A stretch of 64,000 bases of DNA, from NCBI GenBank assembly GCA_917880885.1, contig OU862913.1, forward strand, positions 28,157,286 through 28,221,285, written 5' to 3'. This DNA is from Limnephilus marmoratus. Lineage: Eukaryota; Arthropoda; Insecta; Trichoptera; Limnephilidae. Shown here one piece after another: positions 26,201 through 38,200 of this stretch. The notes under the pieces were generated by a model. The model worked only from the letters and a program-made list of their open reading frames with translations. It had not been told where the DNA came from and did not search any database. Made by a program: the position numbers and the translations under genes. Position 1 is the first letter of the stretch. The number at the start of each line of letters is the position of its first letter.

Positions 26201-29200
26201 ACGGAAGTGGCTCCATCTCTTAATGAAATCTAAAATTAGAAAATTACAATGGTTAACTTTCAGCAATACAAAATACTCTTGACAAGCAGTGGCGTCATCG
26301 CCGCGGAACGGAATAGAAAGTTCATTAAAACGTGGTATTTAAGCTAGTCAGGGGCAAGTCCGTTTGCGAGACGCCGACCGAAGTGGCTCCATCTCTTAAT
26401 AAATTCTGAAATTAGAAATCACAATGGTAAGAATTTAAGATATAGAATTACAATGGTTAAAGCGAATTTAATCAATATAAATCAAAATGGTTTACCACGA
26501 GCTAGCATTACTGTATACTTAGACATGTTTTTTTTTTTTTTTTTGTTCTATTAATATTAAATGAATTTTACTAGAATTAGAATTACATTGGTTAAAGCGA
26601 ATTTAGTCAATACAAAGTTATAACACAAAATGGTTTACCACGAGCTGGCATTACTGTATACTTAGACATGTTTTTTTGCGTTTAGCTTTGGTGTAGCCGT
26701 CAATCACCGGATACCAAGAGCTATTGAGCTTAGCTCCGTCGTCTCTATTAATATTAAAAGGATTTTTGTAGATTTCAATTGCCTCCGTAATTAGGCGTGC
26801 TCTATAAGTTTTGGGTCTTCCCAAGACCTCAGGAACAAATCCAAAGTAATGGCCGGTTTCGATTAAGTGCTCACCGATTGCCGATTTATCAGGGTGGCCG
26901 AGTTTGCAAGGACGAAAGTGTTCTGCTATCCTTTTGGAGATCGTCCGCTCTGTTTGGCCTACATAAACCTTATCACATCCGGAACAGCTGAGTTTATACA
27001 CTCCATCTGCTTCCAGAGGAAACTTAGTCTTTGCAGACCTCAGTAGGTCTTGAATTTTAGTTGTGGCACCGAAGACAGTCTTGATGCTATCTTTTCTCAA
27101 CAGTCTGGCGATTCTGTATGTCACATTGTGAACGTAAGGCAGGAAAGCGCAGCTTTTTAACTCTTGTTTAGCTCTGTCTTCTTTTGGTGTAGATTTGGCT
27201 CTTATGATTTGCCTTTTACAAGGTTTATGTAGGCCAAACAGAGCGGACGATCTCCAAAAGGATAGCAGAACACTTTTGTTCTTGCAAACTCGGCCACCCT
27301 GATAAATCGGCAATCGCTGAGCACTTAATCGAAACCGGCCATTACTTTGGATTTGTTCCTGAGGTCTTGGGAAGACCCAAAACTTATAGAGCACGCCTAA
27401 TTACGGAGGCAATTGAAATCTACAAAAATCCTTTTAATATTAATAGAGACGACGGAGCTAAGCTCAATAGCTCTTGGTATCCGGTGATTGACGGCTACAC
27501 CAAAGCTAAACGCAAAAAACATGTCTAAGTATACAGTAATGCCAGCTCGTGGTAAACCATTTTGTGTTATAACATTGTATTGACTAAATTCGCTTTAACC
27601 AGTGTAATTCTAATTCTAGTAAAATTTATTTAATATTAATAGAACAAAAAAAAAAAAACATGTCTAAGTATACAGTAATGCTAGCTCGTGGTAAACCATT
27701 TTGATTTATATTGACTAAATTCGCTTTAACCATTGTAATTCTATATCTTAAATTCTTACCATTGTGATTTCTAATTTCAGAATTTATTAAGAGATGGAGC
27801 CACTTCGGTCGGCGTCTCGTAAACGGACTTGCCCCTGACTAGCTTAAATACCACGTTTTAATGAACTTTCTATTCCGTTCCGCGGCGATGACGCCACTGC
27901 TTGTCAAGAGTATTTTGTATTGGTGAAAGTTAACCATTGTAATTTTCTAATTTTAGATTTCATTAAGAGATGGAACCACTTCCGTCGGCATCTCGCAAAC
28001 GGACTTGCCCCTGGCTAGCATAAATACCACGTTTTACTGAACTTTCTATTCCGTTCCGCGGCGATGACGCCACTGCTTGTCACGATTATTTTGTACTGGT
28101 GAAAGTTAGTGGTGCTGGCGACACGGTATCGCTTCGAAGTAAATAAGCACACACTTCACGACTAAAAATTACACATCTACCGGATCTGCCGGATCTGCCC
28201 TGATGATGGACACTGCAACGATGTCCGAAACGTTGGCGAAAATCTTAAAACTTATCATCTTTTATATTCTTGAATAAAACAAAGGCGTAATTGCGTTTCT
28301 CTATAAAAACAAAAGATTTATTAATAATACGTATTTACAACTCTTAAAAATTATTTTATCGGTTAACAAAAGATTCACTTACCTATAAAAACAAAAGAAA
28401 CAACATTCAAAGCCCTTATTTCAGGTTTCTTTAATAAATAATAAATAAAAAAAGATAATATTTTCAGGAATTGTTAATCCAATAATTCTGACAGTTATAT
28501 TTTCCTAACTCGATTCATTTGTTCTGACATCTAGTGGGCCACTAACTAGCTCAGTACTTACTCAATACTTACTCAGTGACGCAGCAAATACAAGCTTAAG
28601 GAAAGCACTCATAAGTGGTTTTCTTTACATATATATATTTAAAAAAATAAATCAATCCATTATTTGGGCTTGTGACGTCACTTCATGAAAGGGTCCCGTC
28701 TCCGATAATGTTCTTTTAATTTTGTAAAATTCACACTGATTTATTTATTTTTATATAGCAACACTTTGATTTCAGGCGAATTATTGAATTTGACATTTAA
28801 CATTAGATTTATTGCCTATTCTCTGCGAATTTATCATTTGGTTTGACGTTTTGACAGATGTTACGAAGAGAACCCCGTACATTTTATGTCTTCTGTACCT
28901 GTTTAAGAAGTGTAATGGTAATGGTGCTGATTTTAACAAAATCAAATATTATAAAATATGCTTATTATTAATATTATTTACAAGAACAAGTATAATACAT
29001 TGGATTTAGTTATATTTATACGGTAAACATTATAATGATTAATGATCAAGTGAGAATAATGATTTAGGAAAAAAATATTTATAAGATGTAATATTTTTGG
29101 TATGCCGCGTTATTCTCCTGTGCCACTCGTGTGGAAAACGTTATTTTAATAAAAATATTTTCTGCTATGTAATTATCATTTTTTCACACCCATAAAATTA

Positions 29201-32200
29201 TGTCCCGTCTTTCCGGTTTATAAAAAATGGTCTGATTTTTCGGATTGAAATTTTTAAAAAATGGATATCGTTTCAAAAATACAATTAAAAAGAAAAAAAA
29301 CGGAATGTCTTAGAATATTTGCCCAAACTGGATTTTTTTTTAAATGTGATGCAAGTGGCCTATTGTTCCCAGTTTTTTGTTGAAGACGTCATACCAGTTT
29401 CACCTGAAAACATTTAAAAATAATGCATATCGCAATACAAAAAGTATTCTTTGTAGAGTGAATTTCCTAGAAGAAGTAGTCGTTTTGTTAGAAAATTTAT
29501 ACGGATTCAGAAAAAATGTTCTGCCATTGCTGAAAAACCGAGTGTGCTTTAGACCACACGACTGAAGTAAAACTTCTTTAGCTTCATCTATATGTATAGA
29601 CAATAGGCCTGCACTGTATCTTGGTTATATGAAACGTAACTGGCTATAGTAGCAATGAGAGAAAGAGAGAAAGAAAATGTGTGCTCGTACCACTCTCTCT
29701 TGCCTCTACAGTAATATACGAAACGTAACTCTCTCACTCTTTCTATTTTCACTAACTTATATCTCCCTCTCAACCGTTCGCCTCCCCCGATCACACTTTT
29801 CGTAACGCTCTCGTCATGCATTCACCAGCTTACTCTCCAAGTCTAGCGTGCGTAAATAAGTTTTACTTCAAAAACGAATGTGCTTTAGAACACACGACTG
29901 AAGTAAAACTTCTTTAGCTCCATCTATTTGTACAGACAATAGGCCTGCACTGTGTCTTAGATATACGAAACGTAACTGAGAGAAAGAGAGAAAGAAAATG
30001 TGTGCTGGCAACTCTCTCTTACCCCTGCACTAATATACGAAACAAAACTCTCTCTCTCTTTCTATATTCACCAACTCATTTCTCCCTCTCAACCGTTCAC
30101 GTCGCCCGAACACACTTTTCGTAACGCTCTCATCACGCATTCATCAGCTTACTCCCCAAGTCAAGCGTGCGTAAAAAGGTTTTACTTAAAAATACGTAAC
30201 GAGTTACTCGTATATGTCAATGTATCTTTTTGTGTCTTTTTGTGTCTTTTTGTGTCTTTTATGTCTCTTGTGTCTCTTGTGTCTCTTGTGTCTCTTGTGT
30301 CTCTTGTGTCTCTTGTGTCTCTTGTGTCTCTTGTGTCTCTTGTGCCTCTTGTGCCTCTTGTGTCTGTTGTGCCCCTTCCCTTTCCTGTAATATTTTTTAT
30401 TCGGTAAGTGAGTTTTTTAATAGGCTTTTGTATTTTTATGTGGATATTGTGGATGTCTTGTCGGAGAATTAAAATAATATATTTACTTTATTATTATATA
30501 TTAACATAGTTTTTGAAACTGATTAACCAGTATAAATAAATAAATGAAAACAACTCTTCCTAGAACAGCCATGAGCCCGTCGCTCGTGTTTTGGCAAATA
30601 TGGTATCTATAAATTAGCATTTTGCTTATACAGCGTTCAATCAATTCCATTCGTTGGGTTACATAATATGAACTTATTTAATTTGTTTATTGTGATTACT
30701 TCCCAAAAAAGTGGCTCAATGCAGTAACGGAAAAAAATGGGAGATAAATAATATGGACATAGGACGGAGTGTGTTTGAAGTACAGCTTATTGACCTCACT
30801 TTTTGGCAGTGGAGGTTATCCACCTCTTACCCGCCCTGGTATAAGTAACAGATGGTTACTCCTTCAATACTCTCTTCACGTTTCGGCAGCTGTTTACGTG
30901 AGGGGGTACCGCCGGCGCCGCCCGGAAACTATTGATTGGATAACTAACATGTTTAATTCCCTTTCAGGAACAGCCGTGTGCCAGGGAGACAGCGGGGGCG
31001 GGCTGGTGTTCCCGCAGCAGAACATCAGCGCAGGTACCCAGCGTTGGTTCCTGCGCGGTGTTCTTAGTAACGCGCCGTCGTCCCAAAATCTTAGTGATCT
31101 CTGTCTGGCTAACTTCGCCCTCTACACAAATATATACAGTCATCGAGCGTGGCTGACCACACAAGTAGACGAAAATCTACCCCGAGGTAAATCTTATTTC
31201 CTGAATGTTGAAATTTCAATATATAACTAACCAGCAAGTTTCCGGCATGCGTTGCAAAGCCACTTAAATAAAGAATTGTTTTCTTCCTTTTTTTACACTA
31301 CCTCCACACAGGAGTCATTGAAATAATTTCCCTCAGCTTTCTTTGATGATGTGTGGAGGGTCTTTTTAAGAAGGGAAGGATTAGAAGTTCTGGGAAGGAA
31401 AAATGTATGAAAGGTGGTAGGAATCTAAGGGTCTTTGTATCCAGGAGTGACGGACGTATGAATCCATCCCTCCAACTGCGGTGCACGGCTATGGGTTGTG
31501 AGAGTTCGGCTGGAATGGTCAAAAGGCCTCCCTCAACCAGTCTCTCTCGATCCGGTCCGCCATGCAGCAGGTGGGCAGACGCATCCGCCGCCAAGACCTG
31601 GACAAACCTCACCCCACGAACCCGGGTAACCCTACTTAAGTACCGCACGTTACGAATTACTTGGGGTGACCTTGAAGTGTTGGTTATCTAATAAATGGTT
31701 CCCGGAGCGGCGGTACCCATGCCCGCCTCCTGTGTATACTTTCCCGACCGTTCTCCTCCTATATTTAAAATACACATATTTTTCAAACGGTTCGCGCGCC
31801 ACTTATTGCAAATTCTTATACAAAATTTCATAACGTTAGAACTCACCAGTATATATATATGATTATAGAAACCTTCCGAAATCTTCTGGAGCTTCTAAAC
31901 TGGAGAGAGCTGGCACAAAACCGTAATGAGTGGAGGAAGACTCTTGAGGAGGCCAAGACCCACCAGGGGTTGTAGAGCCAATAGTGATGATGTATTTTTA
32001 TTTTATTTTATTTATTTTAGGGAAAGTTGACAGCAAATCAGAGATTACAAAATAATACAATAATAATATGATAATTATGCCAATTATGAACTTTCCACTG
32101 ATAATAATTAATAATAGATAATAAAGTGTGACAGTGTAAGGGTATTTTCTTAGTTTTATTGTTTAGTTACAAAACATCAAAAAGGGGGGGGGGGAGGAGG

Positions 32201-35200
32201 AACATAGGGATAGGATTAAGTGGTAAATGACGGGAATATATAGGGATTGAACTTTCTAGTTTGTGTCATGTTGCTTGGTGAGTTTTCGTTTTATGTCACG
32301 TAAAGTTGAGTTAAAAATGTCAATGTGGTAATAATTTAAGTTAAATGAGTGTGTGGATCTGTAGATAAATGAATGAGTTCTGTTTAGAGTAGATGATAGA
32401 AACCTTCCTCAAAGTTTTATCGCAATTTGATGAATAGTACCTATAGTAAAAAAAAAACGTATCGCCAGAGCTGACTATTATTATTCAAAGCATCCCGGAC
32501 AAGCGCACATCAAATCCCCAAAGTTTCATCGCAATCGGATTAATGGTTTAGGAACGCATGAGAAACGCACAGAGGAACCCTCATTTGTATATGTTTAAAG
32601 GGGTATTCACTGTTCAGACACGGCTATTAAATATAAAAGATAACGCCAAATAACGCTCTCCATACAAGCCCTTCAGATCGTTTACACCCAAGCGGCTTAA
32701 GCGCAGATCAACCATAGACAATACAGATCTTACGCCGTAACCGCTCCCGATGCGATATGCGAAGAGTTAAGCGCTCGTCTCTCCGACGGCAACAGGAGAA
32801 GGGGTCATTTTAATTAAGGAGCTGCCTAGACCAGTGGATGACAGATATCAAGTTGACAGATACTGTGCAAAAAATGTGCAGCCTGTGGCCGCTCGCTAAT
32901 TCATCTGACCCCCTTTCCGACCATATGAAGAAATATTTGATAGCGTCATGTGAACGGTACAAAACATAAGCGCTCGCAGTTCAACAGATATCTGCTCTCG
33001 GTTTATAGCCATGTCTGAATACCCCTCAATAATTTTTGTTTGAAGTTGTAGCCGTCAGTTTTTTAAAGAAAATGTAAATTTCTACTATCGCTGTTAACTT
33101 TTGAATATACTAAAGTAACAAATACCTGCCGGTGAGGTAAATTCGAAGTCACTATTGGCATCCATTTCCCTTTTGAACATACTAAAGTAACAAATACCTG
33201 CTGGTGAGGTGAATTCGAAATCACTATTAGCATCCATGTCCCCTTCGAACATACTAAAGTAACAAATACCTGCCGGTGAGTTGAATTGGAAGTCACTATT
33301 AGCATCCATTTCCCTTTTGAACATACTAAAGAGACAAATACCTGCCGGTGAGGTGAATTCGAAGTCACTATTAGCAAATGGACTTATGGTAAATTTAAAT
33401 TTAAATGGGCTTATACACACAAATACAACATTTATAAAAACATCACAAGTACACGAACATTATACTAGACAACACAATAAATTGTACACAAATACTGTCA
33501 AAACTGAAAGTGGCAAGAAAGGTATTGGCCACGAGGGAGTTCACATATATAATCTCCTTCCAGATAACCTTAAAGTAGAAAAGAATATAAAAACCTTTAA
33601 AAAAAACTATTTAAACTTAAGATGTTGGAACAAAATTATAAATATTATTACTATACTGTGTATATACTCTGTACTTAAGTTAAGAAAAAGAAATATTATA
33701 TTTCTTTTAACTTAATAATAATAATTAAAAAAAGTTTCATTAATTCTGGATCAAGTTACTTTTTTAAAATGTATGATAATTATTTGAAAATGTTCTACGA
33801 TACTTTACGAATTCATTTACGAATCCAACTCTTTATTTTATTATCTATAATATAAAAATGAATCGCTGAATTTGTTGGTAAGCGCAAATCTCGAGAGCAG
33901 CTGAACCGATTTCGCTAATTATTTTTTTAGAATATTCCTTGAAGTACGAGGATAGTTCTTACGGAGAGAAAAATTAACAAAATTGCGCAGAAAATTGGAT
34001 AATTTCAGAAAATCTATTACTAACCTAAACGACTATCGCACTTTCGACAGTACGCGTGTTTGAGAATGACATTTTGCAAAACAATTATATTTAAATCAGA
34101 ATTCTATTTTTCAAAATCCTTAAATAGATAAATTTATAGTAGGTACTCCCCTAATAGTTTGAAAGGAATTAATAATTTTAGATATTTTAAATAGGTATCT
34201 ATGTTAGGTACCAAATTTAATACACATGAAAAATGGAAATTTGAATAAAAATTGTAAAAGGTGGCAAGCGGTCTGTTTAAAAGCTGAATGTACTGGGATT
34301 GAATATATGGAAAGCGGGAGGAGGGTTGGCTGGACGATGGAGCGGGAAAGGTGGAAGGGGAACGCGGGAGGGGGGAGGGGGACCTGGGAGGGGGGAGGAG
34401 AACTCGGGAGGGGGGAAGATGGGGGAGGGTGGAGTGGGGAGAGGGAAGGTGGACGTGACGGAGTGGGAACGCGAGAGGGGAAGAGGACGCAGGAGGAACG
34501 GGACGAATGGGAAAGGACACTCAGGAAGAAGCAATTTCTTTATTAATTGGCAGAGCAACGCATGCCGGGACCAGCTAGTTTATTATAAATGTCAATAATA
34601 ATATTTTTCATTGCGCAGCGGCGATATCGTAACCAATGAGGTTTATCCGAGGTGCGATTATTGCTAGTTGAAAACTTTTTTTTTTACATTAGTTTACTGT
34701 ATTTTAAGTAAGTACCTACTTCAATCAAATATTCGCAGGTGTGTATTTTTGAGCCAATTTACAATTCCAATATCAAAATTTTAATATTTAGAAACAATAA
34801 ACAAAAGTTTTAACAAAACAAAAAAACGACTTCAAAAAATGCACTAAAAAGTAAAAAAATAATTTCGTATTCTTCTACAACTTTATAATCAACTTACCTT
34901 TTCTACTCATCAATATGTACGTACGATTGTTATTTTTGGAGTCGGTGTCGGCGGGAGAGGAGCTGTCAAGTGAACACGCCGGGCCGCGGGTACCTTGGTT
35001 GACACCGACTCCAAAAATAACAATCGTACCTACATATTGATGAGTAGAAAAGGTAAGTTGATTATAAAGTTGTAGAAGAATACGAAATTATTTTTTTACT
35101 TTTTAGTGCATTTTTTGAAGTCGTTTTTTTGTTTTGTTAAAATTTTTGTTTATTTTTTGATTTTTAGCGAATCTGAAGTACACTAATTCGATTAAGATTC

Positions 35201-38200
35201 GGCCGAGTATCGTAAATTTGTTCTTCAGAATTAAAGAGTTCCGTTACTTTGTCATGGATCCCAAATCAATCAGAACCTAACCAAACTCTCATCAAACTAC
35301 CCTTGAAGTACATCCTTTCCAATAAAAAAAGAATCATCGAAATCGGTTGGCGTGATATTGAGTTATTCGTCCATTTGTCGCGCACATACTTGATGCAAAT
35401 TTAAGACTTATATGATTTTCTTATAGATTCCATTGTCTGAATTGGACCAAATTAAAATAGGACCACACGGGAAGCACCAGCTTTCAAATAAAAAAGAATC
35501 ATCAATATCGGTTAACCCAGACGAAAGTTCTGAGGTAACAAACATAAAAAAAAAAAAAAATACAGTCCAATTGAGAACCTCCTCCTTTTCGAAGTCGTTT
35601 AAAAATGTTCTAATGAGCACGTCGGAAAAAACATTTTATATTGATTTTAGAACAACTTTGTCTTATGCATAAGGGAAAAAAATAACCAATAAAAAGGAAC
35701 ATTTGAAATGCAATGGAAGAACCGGAAATTTTGTGCACAAACCTTTAAAACAAAACAGGCCAAAGTTTATAGATATTTTTTTCTTATTATTCGAAGGGTT
35801 AAACCAGTTATCAGAATATAAAATTCCAATTGTCGATTCGTCTGCTGATACAATGAAATTCTAGTTGCAGACTATTTATTTAATGCCAGAATCAAAGAAA
35901 AACCATTTTCTTGTACTAGCGGAATGAGCAGTGGCGGCTCTCCTCTTGGGACAATGGGTGTTTGACCTCCCAAAATTATAAGACATAAAAATAATTTATT
36001 TTTACGGATCAAACTGCTCATAGCATCGAATTATTTATTTGAAATGAACCGCGAAATAACGGCACCGAGCGGCGAAGTCGACGAGCAGTGACATCTATTG
36101 TCTCAAATGGAAGCTCCCATTCACACATTATTCACAATCCCTGGGTCAATTTTAAATTTGCCCTCGGCTTTGATATCTTCTGTCCCTATGCGCGCCATAC
36201 AACAAAACGAGATGACACTATGTACTATGTATCTCGCCTGAAGTTGAAATTCTCCCGCATAGGTAGTAAACAAAGCCTAGTGACTTTTCGGTCATGTCCG
36301 TGAGGGAGACAGCATTATTAATCTTACGTGTTGTTGAAAGAGATGGTGATATAAACATAGGTCGGTTTTTCATGAATGTCTCGCTTGAAACAATGGTTGT
36401 TTTTGTATTGAATAGTTCGGGAGAGATTTGAAATAATTATTCACGTTATTATCAATGTTTATTTTAAAGATTATTTACTGTATTATGATCGATTTTCAAC
36501 GGACATAGGTTTTGTGGTTTCTAACCTTAAGTGACAGCAGATTCTATACATTTTGTTGCAGGGAAATCATTTAAAGCAGGGTTTTTTTAAACTTTTGCAG
36601 TCACGGACTACTTTCACAATTCAAACAATTGACCGACATAAATATTTTTAGAAATGAAAAAACCTTATTTATATTAATAAAAAATACTTTTATTGGTACT
36701 TTCATTGCACTTACTTACTTACTTAGTTAATGAGAAGGGTGCTGCTGTTTGGCCTCAATCAAAACGTTAAATTGTGGGATTGTCTTCGATAAGGCAAGGC
36801 GCATGCCATCTGCGACGTTCAATCGATTACGACTTTTTGTTTTTATTGATACCAGAACCGAAAACCCTGCCTCGCAAAGATAAGTAGCAGCAAATGGTAT
36901 CAGAACGGACATAGCTCGCCAAGAACACCAAAACTCGGCAAGATCTTTTGTGTGAAATTCAGCTTTCAAAACGTCTTTAGATCATGCAACTAAGTCATCT
37001 TTAATAAGATCTTCATCGCTGATATTATCAATATCAATTAAAAATGGACACACACCCACACCCCAAGCCGAGTGGTTCGACAGTGTGGTCGGAAGCGCAG
37101 TGTTACGTATTGAATACTATGGTATTCGCTATAATGACAATGCGTCTGGTTGAGTTTACTACACACTTTCCAAGTAAATATGTTTACAGACTGTTCTACT
37201 GCGGACCCCTGATACACATGCTATGGACCCCACTTTAAGAAATCCGGTTTTAAAGGGACTCTTGCTTGTGTATTGGTGTATTAGATAGATAAAAAATATC
37301 TAATATAATTTAATAATAAATCTATTTATTGTTAGGTAGCTGAAAATTGCAAAAAAAAACCAAAAAAAATCATCAAATTGAAAGGCAAGTCTAAACTAAA
37401 ATATAATTGATAAACGTCGTCTATCACCCAATATCTTTGGGCATTTTAGGGATAAAAGGGGACTGCAGACGTGTGTTTCGAACAAAAATTTTGTTTTATA
37501 AACTTTTGATAATACTGGTGGCTTTTTTTACTAATCTAATTTTGTTTTTAAATTTGGGATACTTTGATACTATCGGTGTACACAACTACATTGAAAAGTG
37601 CTCTTATAGCGGGGTAATTAAATAAAACCTCACTTTTACACAATTAGTCTTTTATTGGGTGGGTACAATCAATAACACAAGTAGCCAGTTCAATAAAAGT
37701 AAAACAGTGGTAACTTTCACGTACCAACTACAACAGTAGCTTTATGGTTATTATCACTATAATAACTCCCAAAGGACACTTGTTATCCTTAATTACCTAC
37801 TCGTCACTTTACACAAAAGATTCACGAGTGCCTTGAAGCCGCGCGAGCTGATCTCGGAAGGCGGTCTTCGACTTTTACTATTTTCCTGGAGCTTAGCGCG
37901 GGACTCCCCGGCAGGCTAAAACACAAAACTCTAAGCTTTCGCTGGTCTTTATATACCTATGGTCCCGCTGCCCTAGCGGCAGCGGTAGTAAGGGACAACC
38001 AATGCAAGACAGAGAAAGTATTCGAGCGTGAACACTTCTCAAAATGCGCTCGAAATAACTATACTTGTTACACACTCCTCCTAAATGTAACATAATCGCC
38101 TCGATTAGTTACATTTAAATAAACAAAATCATTTTATTCTTAAAATTAAACCTTAAACATTAAACAAAATTAAACATTAAAATTATAAGTAAAAGATGGT

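Larger units (their letters stand above)
25895..28245. mobile_element. Penelope-like element, head-to-head palindrome, inserted at the gypsy LTR edge
   Basis: Two copies of one element lie in opposite orientation. The left copy (minus, about 25895-27213) is longer at its 5' side; the right copy (plus, 27221-28245) starts at the YVGQT codons. Matching arms are 25949-26970 and 27221-28237. Both copies contain the GIY-YIG coding end, a tail with repeated 176-bp and about 135-bp blocks, and a hammerhead motif. Flanking LTR sequence is repeated imperfectly on both sides (ATGATTTTTTATATT and ATCATCTTTTATATT), which looks like a target duplication of about 15 bp. Confidence 0.88.
20270..28629 (-). 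mobile_element. Ty3/gypsy LTR retrotransposon carrying two nested elements
   Basis: Direct LTRs at 20270-20633 and about 28254-28629 frame minus-strand gag and pol remnants (20694-25007). Without the inserted TIR element (25045-25872) and Penelope-like element (about 25895-28245) the element would be about 5.2 kb, normal for the family. The right LTR has an extra 10-bp repeat (ACTTACTCAAT region). A G-run polypurine tract precedes the 3' LTR. Flanks are TATA-rich, so the target duplication cannot be fixed. Many frameshifts: not functional. Confidence 0.9.

Noticed and set aside
26797..26991. Plus-strand ORF nearly identical to part of a minus-strand one
   Set aside because: It is the antisense of the Penelope-like coding region, mirrored by the palindrome.
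30000..30472. Open frames with repeated Val-Ser-Leu or Cys-Val-Ser
   Set aside because: Produced by the 9-bp microsatellite.
34226..34598. Long overlapping open frames on both strands
   Set aside because: They cross the purine-rich (GGGGGAGG-type) tract inside the Helitron; low complexity, no domain.
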